A DNA stretch of 64,000 nt from an uncultured Pelagibacteraceae bacterium (lineage in GTDB: Bacteria; Pseudomonadota; Alphaproteobacteria; Pelagibacterales; AG-422-B15), in NCBI GenBank assembly GCA_902578305.1, contig CACHCK010000001.1, forward strand, positions 1 to 64,000, in the 5' to 3' direction. Each line of letters opens with the position of its first letter. Position 1 is the first letter of the stretch. Below the pieces are notes generated by a model. It was given only the letters and a program-made list of their open reading frames with translations. It was not told where the DNA came from and did not search any database. The position numbers were made by a program, and so were the translations under genes. This document shows positions 58,658 to 64,000 of this stretch, piece by piece.

Positions 58658-60032
58658 AAGCACAAGGGGCAGCGATTACTTTGGGTTTAGAGAAATTTTA
58701 TTTGCTGGCTTAGCAAATGATGGAGGCCTATTTATTCCTGAAAATTGGCCAAATATAAATCATAAAGATATTAATCGAAATGTAAGTTATGAGGACTTAA
58801 CAGAAATTATTTTATCTCCATTTATTGGTGACGAAATAGAGTCCGATCAATTGAAGAGGATAATTAAGGAAGCGTATTCAAATAACTTTACAGAAAGTGG
58901 CTGTGTATCATTCAAGGAGCTTAATACTAACGAAATAATCATGGAGCTATTCAATGGCCCAACTTTAGCCTTCAAAGACTTCGCAATGCAATTACTTATC
59001 CCTCTTTTTGATCATTTTTTAGAAAAAGAAAAGAAAAGAATAAATCTTATAGTAGCAACATCAGGTGACACAGGATCAGCCGCTATCAACGCTGTAAAAA
59101 AAAGTAAAAACATAAATATTTTCTGTTTATATCCTAAGGGTAGGATTTCAGAATTTCAGAGAAGGCAGATGTCTACTGTTAATCAGGAAAATATTTTTCT
59201 TTGTGAAGTAGAAGGAACTTTTGATGACTGTCAAAAAATTGTTAAAGATATTTTGAAAGATACAGATTATAGTATGCATAATAATATATCAGCAGTTAAT
59301 TCAATTAATTGGGCAAGAATTATCATTCAATCAGTATATTACTTTTATACATTTATTAATTTTACTGAAAGAGCTTCCAATAAAGTTAATTTTTCTGTCC
59401 CAACTGGTAACTTCGGAGATATTTATGCTGGTTATGTTTCATATAAAATGGGATTACCTATCAATAAATTAATAGTGGCTACTAACGAAAACGATATTCT
59501 AAATAGATTTATGAAGTCAGGAGTATATGAATCTAAAACAGTTATAAAAACATCAAGCCCAAGTATGGATATTCAGGTAGCAAGTAATTTTGAAAGATTA
59601 CTTTTTGATATACTTAATCAATCAAATACTGAAACAAAAGTATCAATGGAAAATTTTGAAAAAAGTGGAAAAATATCAATATCTGAGGAAAATTTAGAAA
59701 AAGTTCGAGAGGTATTTAGCTCGAATAGTTCTTCTATGGATATCGTTCAAAACACAATCAAATCCGTGAAAGATAATTTTTCATATGTTATTGACCCCCA
59801 CACTGCTACAGGACTGGATGCATCAAGATATGAAAAAGATATGGATAGGCTTAATTTTGTTTTGGCTACAGCTCACCCTGTAAAATTTTCTGAGGTTGTT
59901 GAAAAATCAATAGGTGAACATTTAAATTTAATGAGTAAATACAATTACTTATTTGATGCTGAAGAAAAAATGTATAAAATGGAAAATAACACAAGTCGAA
60001 TTAAAGAATTCATTAGGGAGCAGATAAGCTAG
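58647..60032 (+). CDS. thrC: Threonine synthase
   Basis: PLP enzyme converting phosphohomoserine to threonine. 461 aa. MRYRSTRGSDYFGFREILFAGLANDGGLF start, PLP Lys in NGPTLAFKDFAMQ (about residue 112), phosphate-binding SGDTGSAAINAV, and SVPTGNFGDIYAGY. Fused to the cox operon by overlap with the SURF1 gene. The M16 peptidase gene often found between thrC and the GNAT gene in relatives is absent. Confidence 0.95.
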   Translation: MRYRSTRGSDYFGFREILFAGLANDGGLFIPENWPNINHKDINRNVSYEDLTEIILSPFIGDEIESDQLKRIIKEAYSNNFTESGCVSFKELNTNEIIMELFNGPTLAFKDFAMQLLIPLFDHFLEKEKKRINLIVATSGDTGSAAINAVKKSKNINIFCLYPKGRISEFQRRQMSTVNQENIFLCEVEGTFDDCQKIVKDILKDTDYSMHNNISAVNSINWARIIIQSVYYFYTFINFTERASNKVNFSVPTGNFGDIYAGYVSYKMGLPINKLIVATNENDILNRFMKSGVYESKTVIKTSSPSMDIQVASNFERLLFDILNQSNTETKVSMENFEKSGKISISEENLEKVREVFSSNSSSMDIVQNTIKSVKDNFSYVIDPHTATGLDASRYEKDMDRLNFVLATAHPVKFSEVVEKSIGEHLNLMSKYNYLFDAEEKMYKMENNTSRIKEFIREQIS

Positions 60033-60607
60033 TGTCATTTTTAACAACTTATTATCCAAAAAAGATAACATTTGAGAGGAAAGGTGAGAACGTCATCCTA
60101 AGACCTCCTGATTATAAAGATTGGAAATTATGGTCTTCATTAAAAGAAAAAAATAAAAGATATTTAAAACCGTGGGAACCTACATGGTCACCAAATGAAC
60201 TTGAAAGAAGTTCATTTGTGAAAAGAGTAAGATATTTTGAAAAACTTGCATTAGATGATAATGCATATTCTTTTCTGATATTTGAAAAAAATAATAATAA
60301 TTTGATTGGCGAAATTAATATAAATAATGTTCAAAGAGGTGTAGTTCAATCTTGCTCAATTGGGTATTGGATTTGTGAAACTAAGATGGGTAAAGGTTTA
60401 ATGAGTGAGTCAATAAAACTTATCAAAGAATTTATTTTTGATGAATTGAATTTACATAGAGTAGAGGCAGCGTGCCTACCAAGGAATGAGCGTTCTTTAA
60501 AGACACTTAAAAAAAATAATTTTTGCATTGAAGGATTAGTAAGACAGTATTTGAAAATCAATGGCAAGTGGGAGGACCACTTACTTTTATCTTGTATTAA
60601 GGAATAA
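60032..60607 (+). CDS. GNAT acetyltransferase, RimJ/RimL-like
   Basis: 191 aa from a GTG that overlaps the thrC stop (TAGTG). N-terminal NVILRPPDYKDWKLW, Trp/Pro-rich LKPWEPTWSP, acetyl-CoA region IGYWICETKMGKGLMSESIKLI near 110, and HRVEAACLPRNERSLKTLKKNNF near 145. It may acetylate a ribosomal protein N-terminus; the target is not proven. Confidence 0.85.
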   Translation: MSFLTTYYPKKITFERKGENVILRPPDYKDWKLWSSLKEKNKRYLKPWEPTWSPNELERSSFVKRVRYFEKLALDDNAYSFLIFEKNNNNLIGEININNVQRGVVQSCSIGYWICETKMGKGLMSESIKLIKEFIFDELNLHRVEAACLPRNERSLKTLKKNNFCIEGLVRQYLKINGKWEDHLLLSCIKE

Positions 60608-60625
60608 ATTTATTATGGTCGTCAA

Positions 60626-61111
60626 ATGTCAGATTTAATTGGAAATGAATTACCAAATGAAACTTTAGTTTATATGGATAAGGACAAAGGTCCACAACCA
60701 TTAAAGATATTGGACTTCTGCAAAGGGAAAAAAATAGTAATCTTTGGTGTACCAGGTGCATTCACACCAACATGTGCTCGAAATCATTTACCTGGCTTTA
60801 TAGAGAATGCCGACAAAATTAGAGAAAAAGCTGTTGATGAAATAGTATGTTTTGCAACTAACGACATATTTACTATGTCAGCATGGGAGGAAATGTCTGG
60901 ATCAAATGGAAAAATAAAATTTTTATCAGATAGTAAGGCTGAGTTTGCAAAATCATTAGGTACAGACTATCCCGATACATTTGGAACATCGATCAAGACA
61001 AAAAGATGCTCACTACTTGTCAATGATGGAATTATTGAAAAGTTTTTTGTCGAAGTTGATGGTGGTAAAGTTGATGTAAGTGGAGCAAATAAAATGATGG
61101 ATTTACTATAA
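60626..61111 (+). CDS. Prx5-type peroxiredoxin
   Basis: Reduces hydroperoxides with thiols. 161 aa. The peroxidatic Cys is in VPGAFTPTCARNHLPGF (about residue 49), the Prx5/AhpE-like signature; FATNDIFTMSAW and LGTDYPDTFGT follow. No fused glutaredoxin. Convergent with rnhA, 1 bp apart. Confidence 0.93.
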   Translation: MSDLIGNELPNETLVYMDKDKGPQPLKILDFCKGKKIVIFGVPGAFTPTCARNHLPGFIENADKIREKAVDEIVCFATNDIFTMSAWEEMSGSNGKIKFLSDSKAEFAKSLGTDYPDTFGTSIKTKRCSLLVNDGIIEKFFVEVDGGKVDVSGANKMMDLL

Positions 61112-61112
61112 T

Positions 61113-61547
61113 TTATCTTTTTATCTGAGCGACCGCCAGTTTATCAGCAATTTCATTTCCGTAATCACCTGAGTGACCTTTCACCCACTGCCATTTTATC
61201 GAGTGTTTATCGGTCAGATTGTCTAATTCAACCCAAAGATCTTTATTTTTTACGTCTTTTTTTTGTGCAGTCTTCCAATCATTGGTTTTCCATTTTTTTA
61301 TCCACTCCTGAATACCTTGCATGACATACTTTGAGTCAGTGAAAATTATTATGTCTCTTTTTTCATTAAGATAATCTAGAGCATAAATAACTGCTTTTAA
61401 TTCCATTCTGTTATTTGTGGTGTTATTTTCAGATCCACTTAACTCAATTTTCTTATCATCAATTTCAATGTAAGCTCCCCAACCTCCATTGCCCGGATTG
61501 CCTGAGCAAGCTCCATCGGTGTACATAACAACCTTTTTAGAGGCCAT
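61113..61547 (-). CDS. rnhA: Ribonuclease HI
   Basis: Cuts RNA in RNA:DNA hybrids. 144 aa. Catalytic Asp-Glu-Asp: YTDGACSGNPGNGGWGA (Asp11), NNRMELKAVIYAL (Glu), IFTDSKYVMQGI (Asp), and the last Asp near EIADKLA. Overlaps thrB by 11 bp. Confidence 0.95.
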   Translation of the reverse strand: MASKKVVMYTDGACSGNPGNGGWGAYIEIDDKKIELSGSENNTTNNRMELKAVIYALDYLNEKRDIIIFTDSKYVMQGIQEWIKKWKTNDWKTAQKKDVKNKDLWVELDNLTDKHSIKWQWVKGHSGDYGNEIADKLAVAQIKR

Positions 61548-62499
61548 ATTCGCCTACTTTTTTAACGGATTGGTGAAATTGGAGTTTAGTGAGATACTCA
61601 TTAGGGTCCTTTTTAAGGATCAGTTCATTATCATCATGCGAATAGTAGTCGATTAAACGAGTTAGTAGATACCTTAGAGATGAGGCTCGTGTAAGAAGAG
61701 GTAAAGCTTTCTTTTCTTCCTCTGAAAATTCTCGCAACTGATTGTAACTGCCCAATAAATGTTTTGCTTTTGTTGGATTGAATTCGTTATTATTTGGCTC
61801 AAAACACCATGCATTTAGACAGATAGCAATTTCGTAAGCATAATAATCGGTGCATGCAAAATAAAAATCTATTATACCTGTAACCTCATTACCTTCAAAA
61901 AAAATATTATCTGGAAAAAGATCTGCATGAATTATACCTGAAGGTAAACTATGACCAAGGTTTTCAGATAGGAAAGTATATTCTTCATTGATTAAATCGA
62001 TTACCTGTGCGTCTATATTATCGTCAAAATTTTTTAAAGTTTGAATTAAGCTGTTGAGGTTTACAAATCCAAGCTCATTTTCTCTAGTCATTTCAAGTCT
62101 AGCTGATTCTTTATGCATTCTTGCGATAGTGGAGCCTAAAGACGCACAGTGTATTGGTTTAATTTGATCTATTGACTTACCTTTTAAGAACGATGTGATT
62201 ACAGCTTTCTTATTTTGAATTGAGTTTGAATAATTTCCTTTTTTATCTTGTATTACCTCAGGGCACTTTACATTGTTTTTATTCAAATGATTCATTAGAT
62301 CAAAAAAGAATTGAAGATTATCCTGATTTGTTCTTTCTTCAAAAATAGTAAGTATGTAATTTTTTTCTAGAGTCTTTAGTAAATAATTTGAATTAGAAGT
62401 TCCACCTTTTATACCTGAAAATTCAAGAACATTTTCAATACTATAGTGATCAGTAAAAAGATCCAGTTCTTCTCTAGATATGTGCGTATAGACTGCCAT
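61537..62499 (-). CDS. thrB: Homoserine kinase, ThrB2 (APH-fold) type
   Basis: Phosphorylates homoserine, feeding ThrC nearby. 320 aa of the choline-kinase/APH fold. N-terminal MAVYTHISREELDLF and GIKGGTSNSNYLL, catalytic IIHADLFPDNIFFEG (about 200), metal-binding GIIDFYFACTDYYAYEIAICLNAWCF. Normal length for alphaproteobacteria. Confidence 0.93.
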   Translation of the reverse strand: MAVYTHISREELDLFTDHYSIENVLEFSGIKGGTSNSNYLLKTLEKNYILTIFEERTNQDNLQFFFDLMNHLNKNNVKCPEVIQDKKGNYSNSIQNKKAVITSFLKGKSIDQIKPIHCASLGSTIARMHKESARLEMTRENELGFVNLNSLIQTLKNFDDNIDAQVIDLINEEYTFLSENLGHSLPSGIIHADLFPDNIFFEGNEVTGIIDFYFACTDYYAYEIAICLNAWCFEPNNNEFNPTKAKHLLGSYNQLREFSEEEKKALPLLTRASSLRYLLTRLIDYYSHDDNELILKKDPNEYLTKLQFHQSVKKVGEYGL

Positions 62500-62539
62500 A
62501 ATTTATTTATAGCTTAGAAAGAGAGATATAAATAATAAA

Positions 62540-63034
62540 TTATACCTTAAGTTTACTTATTTGATCGATTGATTGTTTTACAAGCTTATCTGCACTTTGG
62601 TCGTTGATGTTTTCTAATATAATTTTCTCAGCAATATTTACTGAGTTATTTACAATCTCGTCATTAACTTTTGATATAGCCATTTTTTCAGCCCTTGATA
62701 TCTTTTCTATGGCTTGCTGTTCGGCTCTTTTAATAAATTCTTCTGCTTTTAACTTTGACTCTTCCTCGTGATTCTTTGCAATTTCATTTGCTTGATCAAT
62801 AATTGCTTTTGCTTCCTCATCAGCAGACTGAACCTTTCTCTCGTAATCGGCTAAAAGAGAATTCGCTTCTTCTTTTAATTTTCGGGCATTATCTAACTCA
62901 GATTTGATTTTATCAATTTCACCATCAAGAAGTTTCGCAATCATTGATGGCGCTTTAATTACAAGCGCAATTATGACAAATATTATAAAAGCTACTAATA
63001 CCCAAGACGATGGATCTGAAAAGAATGATGACAT
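62540..63034 (-). CDS. atpF: ATP synthase Fo subunit b
   Basis: Peripheral stalk of ATP synthase. 164 aa. One N-terminal membrane helix (about 9-28) followed by a long charged coiled coil (EIDKIKSELDNARKLKEEAN onward). Last of the Fo genes in the minus-strand order B-E-F'-F. The delta and F1 genes are not adjacent on the downstream side (thrB is). Confidence 0.92.
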   Translation of the reverse strand: MSSFFSDPSSWVLVAFIIFVIIALVIKAPSMIAKLLDGEIDKIKSELDNARKLKEEANSLLADYERKVQSADEEAKAIIDQANEIAKNHEEESKLKAEEFIKRAEQQAIEKISRAEKMAISKVNDEIVNNSVNIAEKIILENINDQSADKLVKQSIDQISKLKV

Positions 63035-63050
63035 TAAATAGTTCCTAGCA

Positions 63051-63602
63051 TTAGTTTAATTTCTTATTTATTTCCTCATCTGAAGGAATATTTTCAATAT
63101 ATCTTGATACAATAGCTTTAACGGTATCTAACGTTGCATTTCTTATTTCAATCTTAGATTTTTCTTCTTGAGCTTTTATTTTAGCCTGAGACTCAGAGAT
63201 TAGGGAGTTAACTTTTTCTTCATTTTCTTTTTTAAGCGTTTCTAAATGATCAAGCATTGCTTTTTTAGAGTTAGTTATAATCTCATTTGATTCTTGTGAT
63301 GCACTTGCCATTTGCTCATCATATTTTTTTAATATATCAGTTGCTTCTGTATTAAGATTATCAGCATCATTGATGTCATTTGAAATCTTATCTCTTCTTT
63401 CTTCAATTGTTGCGCCTAACTTTGGTATTACAAATTTCCACATAAACAGGTATAAAAGTGAAAACGTAATTACAAGCCAAAATAATTGAGATGGAAATGT
63501 CGAAATATCCATCTGCGGAAGACCAGCAGATTTCTGGCCCTCTGCAGCATATGCGAAATTAATTGGCGCAGTTAATAGAAAAGCTTTTAATAAGATTTTC
63601 AC
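63051..63602 (-). CDS. ATP synthase Fo subunit b'
   Basis: Second stalk subunit, forming a b/b' heterodimer as in alphaproteobacteria and cyanobacteria. 183 aa. A possible N-terminal signal-like stretch (LLKAFLLTAPINFAYA), a helix in LFWLVITFSLLYLFMWKFVIP and a coiled coil after residue 70 (EERRDKISNDINDA). Commonly named atpG or atpF2. Confidence 0.9.
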   Translation of the reverse strand: MKILLKAFLLTAPINFAYAAEGQKSAGLPQMDISTFPSQLFWLVITFSLLYLFMWKFVIPKLGATIEERRDKISNDINDADNLNTEATDILKKYDEQMASASQESNEIITNSKKAMLDHLETLKKENEEKVNSLISESQAKIKAQEEKSKIEIRNATLDTVKAIVSRYIENIPSDEEINKKLN

Positions 63603-63607
63603 TTTTC

Positions 63608-64000
<393 letters not shown>

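Overview
The window (about 33% G+C, hand-estimated) looks like a streamlined, probably marine, alphaproteobacterial chromosome. Evidence for Alphaproteobacteria is gene order and content: rluD/rpoH next to a DUF6476-like gene, HDAC-family/xseB/ispA, coxB-coxA-ctaB-small ORF-ctaG-coxC-surf1-thrC, thrB-rnhA opposite a Prx5-type peroxiredoxin, and a split ATP synthase stalk (atpB-atpE-atpF'-atpF). Intergenic gaps are very short. There are three tRNA genes and no rRNA, CRISPR or transposase. I cannot name the species; a low-GC oceanic lineage of the SAR11/AEGEAN-169 kind would fit.

Layout. 0-5.5 kb: folP (partial), glmM, purA, rpoH, rluD. 5.5-25.3 kb: an accessory-type block for quaternary ammonium and sulfonium ('onium') compounds. 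It holds choline dehydrogenase, a glycine betaine-type ABC importer (SBP-permease-ATPase), and a six-gene minus-strand operon: dehydrocarnitine cleavage enzyme, carnitine dehydrogenase, a gamma-butyrobetaine-dioxygenase-like oxygenase, the DMSP lyase DddP, betaine-homocysteine methyltransferase, dimethylglycine/sarcosine dehydrogenase. Divergent from it are an aldehyde dehydrogenase, acetoacetyl-CoA synthetase and a 2OG-oxygenase/HD-oxygenase pair that resembles TmpA/TmpB, the pathway turning the phosphonate analogue of betaine (2-trimethylammonioethylphosphonate) into glycine betaine plus phosphate. Together they form a funnel: choline, carnitine and possibly the phosphonate lead to glycine betaine, then dimethylglycine, then one-carbon units and glycine. 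The dddP gene is visibly GC-richer (about 50%) than everything around it and looks transferred.

25.4-42.2 kb: mostly housekeeping (tsaC, xseB, ispA, aroC, ispB, glyRS, nadABC, DHOase-like, cysQ-like, mnmA), with a small group of odd genes (GIY-YIG, cupin, 2OG oxygenase) around tRNA-Arg. 42.2-43.75 kb: a mini-island bounded by tRNA-Met and an exact 42-bp duplication of its 3' part, carrying a sugar epimerase and a relic of a sugar nucleotidyltransferase. 43.76-52.9 kb: glycosyltransferase, thioredoxin-like protein, gamma-carbonic anhydrase-like protein, GMC oxidoreductase, Ntn acylase, acyl-CoA synthetase, tldD. 53-60 kb: aa3-type cytochrome c oxidase operon preceded by a RegA/PrrA-like box, running into thrC and a GNAT gene. 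60.6-64 kb: peroxiredoxin, rnhA, thrB and the Fo ATP synthase genes, ending inside atpB.

All function calls come from reading translated proteins and motifs by eye. No database search was run. Starts were moved from the ORF track where an internal ATG was clearly better.
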